Of a stretch of 53,568 nucleotides of DNA, positions 32,787-44,800 are shown one piece after another. Source of the stretch: Zygnema cylindricum (Eukaryota; Streptophyta; Zygnematophyceae; Zygnematales; Zygnemataceae); NCBI GenBank assembly GCA_037447655.1, contig JBBHKE010001776.1:141086-194653 (forward strand), given 5' to 3'. The notes below the pieces were generated by a model that made no database searches, had not been told where the DNA came from, and saw only the letters and a list, made by a program, of their open reading frames with translations. The translations under genes and the position numbers were made by a program. Position 1 is the stretch's first letter. Each line of letters begins with the position of its first letter.

Positions 32787-33346
32787 TGATAGGATCTCAC
32801 ACAAAAATCAGATTGCAAGACTACAGCGGAAGCATTCACATAATTCACACGAGAACGAACTGTCCACAAAAGCTAATATATTTCATAAACATTTTCTCCC
32901 ATAAAAGATTAACTTCATACTCCCTCTAAGCTGCAGTATATAGTACATTTATTGTGACGTCACTACTTCAAACTACAAATCAACCCAAATCATATAGTGC
33001 GCACTAAGTGCGTACAAGTCAAAACGTGTCAACAGCGAAACACAAAGAACTGCCGGTACAACTCACATGTACGGCCAAAACCAACTAAAGACAAAACGAA
33101 CCTATATACCGTACATACCAAACGAAACAAAAACTAGTCGTCGTCAAACTAAATCTCCGCGAAACCACAAAACTATAATCCACTACACGACTACATTAAA
33201 CCACTTGGGACCATTAACTTAACGTAACGACAAATTAGCTAGCCGCGCGACATACCACGAGGGCCGACTACAACTTTGACTGAAAAAGACAAACTAGCTG
33301 GCCACGCGACAGATCGCGACGGCCGATTACAAACTTTGACTCATCA
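32787..33346 (-). repeat. LTR shared by copia 2 (5' LTR) and copia 3 (3' LTR), 560 bp
   Basis: It starts TGATAGGATCTCACAC and ends AACTTTGACTCATCA. The primer-binding site of copia 2 is on its left (32772-32784) and the polypurine tract of copia 3 is immediately on its right (33347 onward). One LTR therefore serves two tandemly joined elements. A ~59-bp unit containing TTTGACT..GACAAACTAGCTGGC is duplicated inside it relative to 24196-24696. Confidence 0.85.
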
Positions 33347-34406
33347 ATCCCCCTCTCAAACTTGTAATCATCACATCAATACTAATTTAGGTCTCCCCCT
33401 CAAAAGTACATCATGACTCGCGGCTTTCGTCAGCATATTCGCGGCTTCCTCCAATGTCGAAACGTACAAAAAATCAATTTCCTTTGCTTTGACCAAATCG
33501 CGTACGAAGTGCCATTGAATCCTAATATGTTTTGTTCTTTTGTGAAAGACAAGATTCTTCACCTATGCCATCGAACTCATGTTGTCAGAAAATATTTTCA
33601 TTCAACCAATTGAAATCCCTAATTCTCCAAGTAGTTCCTTAAATCAAATCGACGCCTTAGACGTATGACACGCAGCCATATACTCTGCTTTGGTTGAACT
33701 TAAAGCGACTATTGGCTGGAGTCGCAAACTCCAAGAAATTGCCGAGCCACCAAAGACAAAAGCATATCCTGACGTTAACTTTCCTGTATCAAAATCTCCA
33801 CCCCAATCTGCGTCACGATATCCCACGCACTCCAAAGATGTCCGTCCAGATTGGAGTAATAAGCCAATCTCGACCTTACCAGCAAGGTTACGAAATATCT
33901 TCTTCACGGCCTCTCAATGAATCTTTTTAGGAGCCTGACAAAATCGGCTCACAACAGAAACTGTGGCTGAAATGTCTGGTCGCGTGGCCACACTTAAATA
34001 CATTAAACTTCCAACGGCCACACGATAGGGCACGTGGACAGTTTCCTCCTCCTCAAATTTGCGATATTGAAGTTTGGAATATAGTGCTGTCAAAACCGGT
34101 TTAGAATCCAACATAGCAAATTTTGTTAGTACTTCTTTACAATATTGTGCTTGCGACAATTTAATATCTCCATTATCGTACCTCAAAACTTCCACTCCAA
34201 GAATATATCGTACGTCCCCCAAATCTGTGACTTTAAAATATAGACGTAGGTACTCCTTCAATTCCGCGATTCGCGTCAACTCGTCACATATCATCAAGAA
34301 ATCATCCACGTAGAGAGAAAATATAATTTGATCTTCCCCCTCACCTTTTACGTAAACTCCAGAGTCTGAAACTGTTTGTACGAATCCAAATTCGGTAAGG
34401 ACCTTG
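33347..34406 (-). mobile_element. Ty1/copia retrotransposon 3, 3' part, cut by assembly gap
   Basis: Collinear with 27856-28920 of copia 2: polypurine tract, RNase H (33371-33907) and RT (33914-34406) with an intact in-frame YVDDFLMI box. Unlike copia 2, its YVDD region has no frameshift and its RNase H has no TGA at the SW codon. However, it has its own TGG to TGA stop in the KIHWEAV motif (near 33914). It ends at the N run, so the rest of the element is unassembled or lost. Confidence 0.85.
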
Positions 34407-34416
34407 NNNNNNNNNN
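34407..34416. other. Assembly gap (10 N)
   Basis: Ten Ns separate copia 3 from unrelated sequence. The true length is unknown. Collapse of repeated LTR-element sequence here is likely. Confidence 1.
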
Positions 34417-35392
34417 ACCCTGGCTCTCTTGTCTCTTGTCCGGATTCAAGTGTAATTGTGTTTATTTGAGAGTCACGATTATATTGGTTATCATACCTGT
34501 CACCCAGGTGTTGGTTAATAAGAAACCGGATATCTCCGGCGCCTTTGTGGCTTCTGATAATTTTGTTTTTAAATAATTTTCTATTGAGGGTACGAGTTAT
34601 CTCGAAGTAGGTTTTACCTCGAGGTTTGTTATGTATTTGTTATGAATTGTATTTGTCCAACTTAGGCCTGTTCTCTGTTCTCTCGGTCCCAGTAAACATG
34701 CGGATACGTCTATTTCTAGTGTTTACTGGCACGGCCTGCCTTCTATTATGTCGTGCCTTCTATTATGTCGTGCCAGTAGACATTGTTTCTCAATTAAGAT
34801 TGGCGCCACGTAGGTTAGTTTTCAGATTCTTAAAATCTAGAAATATTTTTCAAGCTGAAAATCCGTATGTAATATTTGTACGGGTGGAAGTAGTTAATGA
34901 CTCGTACAAAATTTTTCAACCAGATTTTAATTTTGAAATTGAAAATCAAAATTTCGGAACGGAATATCAAAAAGGCGCCGCAAACTTTTAAGGTCAGCGG
35001 ATGTCAGAGGGAGCGTGCGAAGATATTTCGGTTGACCTTCATACACCGTTGCGGAAGGCACATGGCGTGTAAAACGTGTTCGATTCACATTGCCTGTTCG
35101 TGGTGGATTTTTTTCTAATTTTCACGTGTACCAATTGTACGCGACCAGTGTGAAGAAACTCTCCTCATGAGGAGAGTCTCTTCACACTGGACGATGTGCG
35201 TGATTGCTTCGCGAATTTAAAAAAGTGAAAAATCCAACGGTCGATATTTACGCCTATAATATTGGAGCCATCCAGTAGACATGTTTCGTCATGTTTCGTC
35301 TAACAAAAAAAAAATGGTACGAATCTGTAAATGGTACAGCGTCCAGTAAACAACCCCACTTTTCCTCTAATGGAAGTTCACCCTTAGTATTT
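34417..35392 (+). other. Spacer with palindromes, no gene recognised
   Basis: The sequence right of the gap has no copia homology. A 121-codon ORF (34626-34991) has no recognisable domain. A short direct repeat of GCCTTCTATTATGTCGT occurs near 34737-34772. CCAGTA(A/G)ACA motifs occur in opposite orientation near both ends. Confidence 0.4.
35145..35190. repeat. 46-bp near-perfect palindrome
   Basis: CCAGTGTGAAGAAACTCTCC joins its reverse complement through a central TCATGA. There is a single mismatched pair and no spacer. It is a strong cruciform or hairpin candidate. It may be the fused ends of a transposon or an excision product. Confidence 0.85.
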
Positions 35393-35813
35393 TAGTGTTG
35401 TGTATCGGTAAAAACTCAGCGCGATATAATCGATACCGACAGATATCGATAATATAGCGATGAGAGGTCTCGATATATCGCCCCAGAACCAGCAAAACTC
35501 ATCGCCGATAAGTATCTGCTGGTTTGTACAATTAGTACGGAGTTTATGGTACAAAAATGAAGTAAAAAGTTAGTACGTAGTTGTCGCCACGGGGGAGGAG
35601 GAGGCTTTTGATTTTTTTTTCACTTTCCATTTGCTTTTGAATTTTATTGCCGACAGTTGTTGGCCCGATAATTATCGGTAATTGATCACGATATATCGGA
35701 TATTGATCGCGATAACACCAGTACCGATATATTGTCGCAACAAACCGATTATCTTTAGGTAAAAAATAGGTACATATCGGTTCTTGGCAAATGGCTACCG
35801 ATACAATACACTA
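35393..35813. mobile_element. hAT-like non-autonomous element, copy 2
   Basis: The ends are TAGTGTTGTGTATCGGTA and (inverted) TAGTGTATTGTATCGGTA. Between them are dense CGATATATCG and TATCGATA motifs. It is the same family as 49519-49989. The flanking 8-mers no longer match, so it is probably an older copy. Confidence 0.7.
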
Positions 35814-36036
35814 GAAATTATAATATATAACTAAAAAATTTACTACAAGGAATCGTGGGAGATTCTAATCCACGTCTGTTAATATTGTTGCTATCATTGT
35901 TTTATGATTTTTAGGTCAAAATTAGTCACGATTGAATTAGTGCTATTAACTCTAACAACGATGGGCAGTGATCCAATGGAACTCCATTTCCGGTGACGCC
36001 AACGAAAATGCTGTGCAACTGCAATACTTAATTAGA

Positions 36037-36110
36037 GTGACCTTCCATAAGCTCAGTTCGCCCCGCCAGCACGCTTAACTGAGCGCAAACCTGATCTCAT
36101 GGAAGGTCAC
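36037..36110. repeat. Inverted repeat upstream of APC1
   Basis: The arms GTGACCTTCCAT (36037-36048) and ATGGAAGGTCAC (36099-36110) enclose a second pair (CTCAGTT and AACTGAG). It lies ~280 bp before the proposed APC1 start, so it could be within the promoter or 5' UTR. Confidence 0.7.
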
Positions 36111-36333
36111 ACTCATGAGACCTCACCCTTACAGATCTCTGCGCCCCCGGCCTCGCACGTGCGGAATGAAACGAGGTCGTCCAGAAATTGACCAAACGTT
36201 ACCCTTTTAGGTTTTTGAAAATTTGAAATTTTGAGCGGTTCCCCACCTGGTACTGGAGCTTCCCTTGTCCATCCTACCAGTTCAGTAAATTCACAGCATC
36301 CGTACAATCCCTTGGTGGTTCTTTGCCGAAGTA

Positions 36334-36379
36334 CACGTGGCTTGCTCATCCCGGAAACCCCGGAGAGCACGCCACGTGG
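36334..36379 (+). promoter_or_regulatory. G-box (CACGTGG) pair just before APC1 start
   Basis: CACGTGG occurs at 36334 and 36373, with a third copy inside exon 1 at 36444. G-box elements bind bZIP/bHLH factors in plants. The proximity to the ATG at 36386 suggests a proximal promoter or 5' UTR. If translation starts upstream, these sites would be coding instead. Confidence 0.3.
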
Positions 36380-36385
36380 CTAGAC

Positions 36386-38827
36386 ATGGGGCCTCTGATC
36401 TTTTTGAGAGAAGAAAATGACCACAGGTCCACTCTGTTGTCGCCACGTGGCATTTCCGGACTGGCGGATGAAACGTGTCAGCTGGCGAAGGGAGTGGACG
36501 GGCAGGACGCAGAAATGCGCATTTCGGGGCACAGGTATGGATGCCTTTCTTCGTTGGGGAGGGAGAGAGAGAGCGTGTGGGAGGAGGAGAGGGAGTGGGA
36601 GGAGGAGAGGGAGTGGGAGGAGGAGAGGGAGTGGGAGGAGGAGAGGGAGTGGGAGGAGGAGAGGGAGAGGGAGAGAGAGAGAAGGAGAGGGGATACAATG
36701 GGGGAGCGGGCGATCAATTCTTGGTTGAGGTAAAGACAAAGGTTTTCAATTCTTGGCTGGTTAAAGCAAAAAATATCAATTATTGGCCGAGGTTAGAAAG
36801 CAAAACATTCTCACAAATATCCTACTGTTTTTCCATCATCAAATTGATTGACATCACATTCATATAAGATGCAATTCATTTTCACACTGACGATGATTTT
36901 ACGGAACAAAAACCCTTAAGTGTGATGTAGTGGAAAACGTTAAGTAGTTTGGTCCATGCTCTTATAACTTTTGTTTGCTTTTTTACCTCAATTTGTTCAA
37001 CAAAAACTAAGAACTAATGTGATTTCACTTTGTTTGGAAAAGATTCAGTAGTGTGGATAATGGTAATACAATAAAGAGCTTGCTTGTGCAACCACTCTTG
37101 TAGTGTTGGTTAGAACTTCAATTGGTGTTAGTCTCCCACTTCAAGTTCATGGAAGAAATTTGCATATATGTTAGCAATCCTTATAATTTATGCTCAATTT
37201 TTTTATGCACCACCATGGTGAACGTTGTGCGTTATCAGGAGGTACCAAGTCTTCCTTTTTATTAGTGTTTTTGCTTATTTATTTGTGTTGTCTTACTTCT
37301 AGTACTTTTTCACTTGTTTCCAGTGCTGTTTGGAGTGCTGGTGGAATTGTACATAAGCGCTTCACTACGGCATCAGTAATCCTACAAGTGAGTGATTCAA
37401 GTTCAACTCTCTTTTTCTTATTCATATGTGCATATAAACCACTTCGTCACTTGTTATAAGCCTATTCATACATACAAATTCTTCGGGCATTAGGGTGTCC
37501 TTATAAATTGTCTAACGCCATCCACTGTACTTAGTGTGTATGAACTAAGTAATATGGTCAAATAGGTACAAATAGGAACAGAGTATGATCCACACCAATT
37601 CATGTACACAAGTATAGGATCTTCTCGTTGGAATCCACATTTGTTTCCTTAGAAAGTTGTATCCACACTATTGATGTGTTGTAGATCTCCAAACAACTGG
37701 CAATGATATTTAGTGTAGCACACACTAATTTATGTTGGGAGGTCAATATCAAGTTATCAGTGGGACTAATCAAGTCCACTTTAGTTTCCTTTAATGACCT
37801 AAGATATCAATGTAGATAATGTGGATTTTTCTACAAGTGATAATTGAGATGTCATATTTTTGTAAATTGATATTCTCGTTCTAGTTCCAAAGATATCATT
37901 TACATAAGGAAGACCTGGTATTATCTCTCATTGACAACCTCTTTTCTATTCTTCTTCCATCTCCGTTTCCCTTTTTTATTCTCTCCCTGTACCTTCATCA
38001 TCTTTGTCAAGCGTTTGCCTCCACTACCTTGACTTCTTATTTTTTCCCAACGAGAGGATGTATACAGAGGATATTCAAGAGAATCTCTCTCTCTCTCCCT
38101 CTCGCTCTCTCCCTCTGTCTCCTTTTTTTTAACTAGCCACTGCTCTCTTATTCAGTCAAATATTTTCAGTTCCTCTTCTTAGCCTCCGTCTTCCTACTCA
38201 TCCCTGCCTCTATCTCTTCATAGCCTTTTTTTTTCTCGTTTTGGGCACCCAAAAGTGCGTTTCTCCTCTCTGCCTCCCCCTCTCTCTCCTTTCTTGGCAC
38301 CTCACTTTTTTTCTCCATGTTCCCTCCCTCACCCTCTTGCTCTCCCTGCCCCTCTCCTTTTTTCTCTTGTTCTTCCGCATCCTCTACCTCTTCCCTTCCC
38401 GCTTCTCCATTTTCTTCTCTGTCAATCTTCCTTGTATATTCCTCTCCCTCTTTCCCTACCGCTTTATTTCCATCTCCCTTTTTCCAGCTCCTCCCTCTTT
38501 TAACTCTCCCTCTCCTTTTCGTCCCTCCTTTCCTCTTTCCCTCTCTGCCTCCAGTATTTCCTTTCCTCCCAGAAACACAAACAAAAACTAAATAATAAGA
38601 AACCCAAAAAAAAAAAAAAAAAAACGATTAAATAGAACAAAAAGGACAATTTTTTTAAAAAAACAAAGAAACAAAGAAACAAAGAAACAAAATAACAAAC
38701 AAACAAACAAAAACGAGTACAAATGGGGTATTTGAAATGCAGGCTCTTTGGTGTAAAATGGATGGTTCTGAGGAGCCTTTGCTTTGTTTTTTACATCATG
38801 GATCCATTTCGGTGGAGTCTTCTTCCG
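36386..38827 (+). CDS. APC1: APC1 exons 1-3 (N-terminal propeller)
   Basis: Exon 1 (36386-36534) ends DAEMRISGH. Joined in phase 2 to exon 2 (37324-37387) and then exon 3 (38743-38827), it reads SAVWSAGGIVHKRFTTASVI, LQALWCKMDGSEEPLLCFLH and HGSISVESS. This matches the plant APC1 block with the order ...GN-IIWS-G---FKRFTL-SPVI-A-WC..., which fixes these three small exons despite introns of 0.8 and 1.4 kb. The first ~37 residues (MGPLIFLREENDHRS...) are not conserved. The intron after exon 1 begins with a (GGGAGTGGGAGGAGGAGA) minisatellite. Confidence 0.8.
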
Positions 38828-41800
38828 GTAAGTTTTTTAGGTGAAATCCATACTAATAATAGTCATTTTCCCATTAGAATCCATGCAAAAAATAGGAGAA
38901 GAAAGATAAGTTCTTGGGATACGATCTACACTAATAATAGTACATACAATAGAATCAAGGCAAAAAATAGGAGAAAAAAGGATAAGTTTTCAGGGTACAA
39001 TCTACACTACTAATAAGACATTTCTACATTAGAATCCATGCAAAAAAAATAGGAGAAAAAGGATAAATTTAATCCATGCAAAAAAAATAGGAGAAAAAGG
39101 ATAAATTTTTGGGGTACAATCTACACTAATATAGTACATTTTTCTACTAGAATCCATGCAAAAAGTAGGAGAAAAAGGAAAAATAGTACGATCCATAAAT
39201 GTAAGCATTTCGTAAGCATGTAAATGGACGAAAGTAGACTCTGTCTCACACTTTTTTTATGTGAACGAAAATACTGCTGCTGAATATACTGAATTATGTA
39301 ACCTTGCCAAAAGGCGAGGGAGATGGAGAGAGGGAGATTGACCCCTTTTTAGTTTCCGGATTTTAAGGATTGTGCACGGGAATTACGTGGGAATGACAAG
39401 AAATACGGAAAGGTAGAAACGTAAATAAAAACGAATGGAAAAGAGAGAATTAGCAATGAGAAAGGATAAGAAAGAGAGAACACAAATCAACAGCGAGAAG
39501 AAAGAAATGCTTTTCAGAGGCGGATTAATGCACCAACTAACAAGCACCAAAATTAAACTAAAAAAAAAATTTAAAATGGAAATGTGTGAACATAAATTGC
39601 ACAAAACATGCATAAAATAAAGCAGAAAATGCTCTAAAGCACAAGAAACTGGACTGATTTTTTTGCATGGAACTTAACAGTTAATCGCAGGAATCTTCAT
39701 AAAAAACTCTAAATAGCGTTTTAAACGCACTGATACTTCAAATTAAATAACGCACTTGAATGCACAAATTACCACACTATATTGTGTACAGCATAACACA
39801 CTAAATTTTGCACCATCACAGAATAACCGCACGAAACGCACGGGTTGCACCGAACAAGCTCACAAACGCACTGAATAAACCGCACGAAATATAACGCACT
39901 AAATAAATTGCACAAACCCATGTAATAAAAATTGATGCGAAGTTCGCACAAATTTAAAGGCACAAAACAAAATGTACAAGGAATCGCACGAAATGCCTGA
40001 ATAATAATGCCCAGAAAAATGCACAAAATGAGACGAAAACGTTAAACAAACTTCATGAAATTGTGAAGAAATAAAATGCATGAAATGCAGGTGGGCTCGA
40101 GGAAATGCCTTTACCTTGGCCTGTGGAAAAAATTTTCGCCCTGCCAAAAGGGATCCTCCTTCAGCGCTCTCCCCCACCTCCAAAACTACATCTGTCCTTT
40201 TCTGAAGATCGTCCTTTTCTGCAGTCGGCATCGAAGAAGGAGATAGGAGTTGGAGGAGGAGTTGGTGGCGTTAGAGGAGGAGTTGGAGGAGTTGGAGGAA
40301 AAGGAGTTGGAGGAGGAGGAGGAGTTGGAATTGCAGGAGGGGTAGCCATGGATTTCCCTCTTGAAGCTTCCTCCTCCATGGCAGAAAATATTTATTTGGC
40401 AGATACGGCTGCAAGTCGGACAGATTTACTTTGGGATCGAAACTCTTTGACTCCACGCAGCCGGGAAGAAAATTCGGGACGGGCGGAAAGTTGGCAAGTG
40501 GGAGAAGCAAATCTGGCAGCAATTATTCATCCTCAAGAAGAATTATTGGTACATACGAAAAAAAACGATTTTAATTGTTTCACTCCGTTTTTGTGTTTTG
40601 TATTCTATTTTTCTTATTGTTTTCTTGTTTTCTTGTTATTCTTTTTTTCTTTACTGTTTTGTACGTTTGTTGGTTCAGTGTAAAATGAAAATTCTGAAAT
40701 ATGCAGCATTGAAAGTTACAAAAAAATAAAAAAAAATACAATAGAAAACTACAGTATTTTTACAGCACAGTATTTGCGCTCTTTCGTTTGTTTGTTTTTA
40801 TTTTGTGACTTGTTGTAGGATTTTTGTAATAAATGAGTTTTTTTTTTTCGGTTTTGTTCCTGACAGATCATCACATACATTTGTTAAAATTTCAGAAGGT
40901 TTTAGTATGTTTTCAACTTTTCAACTTTTCATGATCTGAATTTGATAACTTGTACAGTTATTTGGATCCTTGAAACTTTTCTCGTTTTACCTTTATGCAC
41001 CTTGGTTCCTTGAACAGGAAGTCAGGGTTTTTGGAGAAGGAACTTTGAAGGAAGAGACAATAATTTGGAGTAGTGGAGATTCCTCTCTCATGGTCTCCTA
41101 CAACAAAGGTGGGACATTCATTCTAAGGAAAATTGGATACTGAATATTGAATTTATGAAAATTGAAAATCAAAATTTGTTATACCAAGGTTAAGGTCGAA
41201 GGACAAGTTTAACTCTTATTCCTCTTACTCTTACTTTTACTCTTACTCTTATTAGTATGGATAGAACCACTGCCTATCGCTATTAGTAGCAGATGTTTTC
41301 CGAGCAGGCTAACTCCGTTCCATCTTCATTAGGAATTGAAAATTAGAAATCGAAGATAGGAAATCAGTCAATGGAGTTTAAAAATCGGAAAAAAATAAAG
41401 GTTAGGTTATCCTTCCACTGTTTCTTGCCCGATCCTTTAATAAAACAACAAAAAGTGATTCAAAGTAAACACAAAACCGTCCAACTTACTCTGTATACCG
41501 TAATTTCTCTCGTCCCTCTCATTAATGTAGTCCACACTGAATAGTCTATTTAAACAACTTTTGGGAAAGGGCATAGAGTCAATCTGTTTGGTACAAAACA
41601 TGAGTTAGAATGGAATGCACTTGATCCTTGAGGACTGTATTGAAGATATTTGATTACACCATCCATTGTTATTAGTGTAAACGAATTGTTATTGTTATTA
41701 TTAAAGCTAAGTTGGAATCAGTCATACTAATTTAGGGCAAGGTGATGTGGCTACTTGTTGTCCAATCCACTAATTAATGTTATGAATTCTACTTTGTTTA

Positions 41801-44800
41801 CCTTTATCCACTCTAAAGGTGGTAAGTGTTGTACACCGTGAATTGCTATTAGAGTAAGGAAATTATTAAAGTGGGGTTTATATTAGTGTTACTAATGTAA
41901 TACAGTTCCGTATGACGTGGCTGCTTTTCAACTGTTTAAATAATCAGCGGTAAGAAAAAAACAATTAGTATTATTAATACTATTTTGGGTTCAAGGGCCA
42001 GAATTTAGGGACGCCGATATAGTGTTATCAGTGCTAATAGAGATTCACGGTGTTGTTTGCAAAAGCCAATAGTGGTTAATTATTGCAGGCTTAGCTTTCA
42101 TCTCTGTCTTTTTCATTTTTCATATGCCCTGGAAAACCTCAAATCTCAAAATTCTTTACATTGTGAAGAACTTTCAGTTTTGAAAATGCTTAAAAGCTTT
42201 CTCGAAGTAGAATGAGGTGTCTTTAATATTCGGCAAGTAGAGAAAATCATGGACGAGTTTTACACAAAAAAGGTCACAACCTGAAAGAGGTGTTGCCCTT
42301 TTTCAAGAATTCTCAGCTAGAAAGAAGCACGACAAACCTCTTTATGTAAATGATTTTTTAAAATTTAAAGATAAGTATTGACCGTTTTGCAGATAAAGAA
42401 AAGCACTCCAGGACAAACCTCTTTGGAAAAGAGTTCTGAAACTCAACGAAAGTATTGAGGTTCTCTAGGGTTTTGCAGGCAGAGAAAGGCACTCCCTTTG
42501 GCGTATTCTGGAGGAAGTAGCCATGGCTGGTCTTCGAGCTGGAGGACCAGGAGGACACGTGGCAGAGGATACAAGCTCTCAGAAAGTAACTTTGCAGAGC
42601 GTATGGCAACAAGAAGGAACTTCTTCACAAGCGAAACAGGTAAAACTGTTTTGGAACCAATACATTCTGAATGTCTTTCTTCATATGTCGCAATATCTCT
42701 CAGCGGGTTCCAGTTTCTTTTCCTTTCTGTGCACCTTTTTAGAGTTGAGTCTTTTGTTTAATTTTTTGGCTTTTGTTGAAGGAATTGTAAACCAGGGAAG
42801 GTATGTGCTTTTATATAAACTCGTAAGTTTCTGAGATAAAGTTTTGCAGTCCCTAAAGACAATACCACGTGAATTGCTATTAGTGTCAATAACACTAATT
42901 TGGACCTGGTTTTTTTTGTCTCTAAACTTGAAACAGTGTTCACAATGCTAATTGTTTTTTTTCTCAATAAGAGGTTCAAGATCGTCTGCGTCATTCAGAC
43001 AAAAAATAGTATTATTAACACTTAAACAGTCCTCACGCGAATTATTTCTTAACGCTAACAGCGATTCACGGTGTAGTTCTCTTACCTCGTTCTGCACATT
43101 ATTTTTCAAATTGAAGGAAGGAAATTCGGTTTCTATCATAATGGTGGGAACTTTTTTTTATTTGATTTTCTGTAGGTCCTGCTGGCATTCACTTCCTGTA
43201 CCTTTTTCTCGAAATTTATTTTTAAAATGAAAGAAATTGACAGGAAATCGTTTCAAAAATTAAAACAAAAAACCATTTTCTTTTTACTGCAGGTCCTTCT
43301 GGCATCAAATTTTGATGGCTGCCCTCTTCTTGGTCTCCTTATAGAATCTCTTCAGGAACTGGCAGTGTTTCCTATACCAATTTTAATGGAAAAAAGTGAT
43401 AGAAATGAAGTACACAGACAAAATAAAAACGACCTTTCGAAACAAAATAGGAATGATACCTTTAAAAATAAGAACGATGTTTCTAGGCAGAGTAAAGTAG
43501 GAAAAAGAGCTACATTCGTACTTCAAGCCATGGCTGCAACAGTCGTACAACCTCGTCCAACAAGGTGAGAGAGAATTACTCTCTTTCTCTCTCCCCCTCT
43601 CCGCCTCTCTCTTTTTTTCTCCCCTCTCCTCTTTCCCTCACTCCCTCTCTCTCTCTCGCTTTCTACGATTCACCTCCTCTCTTCCTCTCTCCTTTTCCTC
43701 CTCTCTCTCCCTCTTTCTTTCTCTCTCTCTCTCCCCCTCTTTCTCTCTACCTCTTTCCCTCTCTCCCTTTCCCCGCCCTCTCTCCCGCTCTCCCACTGTG
43801 CCTCACTCCCCCTCTCTCCCTCTGTCCCTCTCTCCCGTCTCTCTCCTCTCTCTCTCTCTCTCTCACACACACACCCTCTCCCTCTACCGTTTTCTTTCTT
43901 TGTCATTGAACAAGTTCGAAGTGAAAACATTCGAAGCCTATAATCACATGTTTTCTAGAAAATCGATTACGGTAGGCCCTGCATCTTTTTTTTCTTTTCT
44001 TTGTTTTGTCCCAACACTATCAAAAGCTTCTTTATAAGGTGACTCCTTGATAATCTCCTTTTTTTATTGGTATGATTTGGTGAATTAGCTGTAATTTTTT
44101 AGGGCAGCACATGAGTAGTTAGAAAATAACTGTGGTTTGGAAGTATGCACCAGAATTAGTGTGGATTATTGGAAACCTGTCTACAACTAAACATTCTAAT
44201 GATTGTGAGTGGTTTACAAGAGCGTTTGTTCTCATGTCTTTTGAATTTCCCTAAAACCACTTTACATCTCCCTCTCTCTCAACTCTCTCCCTCTGAATGT
44301 AATAATTGTCCTTATTCTTGTCGCAAGTTGAGTTAGAAAATCTGTTGCTACACAAAGAACAGTATAAAATAATTTTTAAAATAATATGAAGTAATGTGAA
44401 ATATAACGTGAAATAACATGAAAATTATGAGAGTTTAAAGTTTTTTTTTGGGGTTTCAGAGGGACTTGGGGATCCGTTCTCGAAGGAGGATATATCGCTT
44501 CACTTTCACCAGATGGGAGTCTCGAAGTTCATGTTGAGACCTCTCTTTCTCTCTCTCTCTCTCTCTCCTCTCTCCCCTCTCTCCTCTCCTCTCCTCTCTC
44601 TCCTCTCTTCTCTCTCTCTCTCTCTTCTCTCCTCTCTCTCCGCTGTTGCCTTTTTCTCCTGTCTCTCCTTTTGCCTTTCTCCACTCTTCTGTCTTCTTTC
44701 TTCTCTCTCCTCTCTTTCCTCTATCTCCTCTCTTTTCCCTCTCCTCTTCCTGCCTTCACTTATCTCTCTTTTTCTCCTCTCTACCTACCTCTCCTCGTTC

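Noticed and set aside
34626-34991. 121-codon ORF with hydrophobic start
   Set aside because: No recognisable domain, no splice context, and it lies in repeat-rich spacer.
36291-36867. Overlapping ORFs of up to 136 codons rich in Glu/Arg or Pro/Ser
   Set aside because: The parts beyond 36534 translate a purine minisatellite in APC1 intron 1. Only the + frame part up to 36534 is supported by homology and phase.
43565-44037. Ser/Pro/Leu ORFs of about 100 codons
   Set aside because: CT-repeat tract between APC1 exons 7 and 8.
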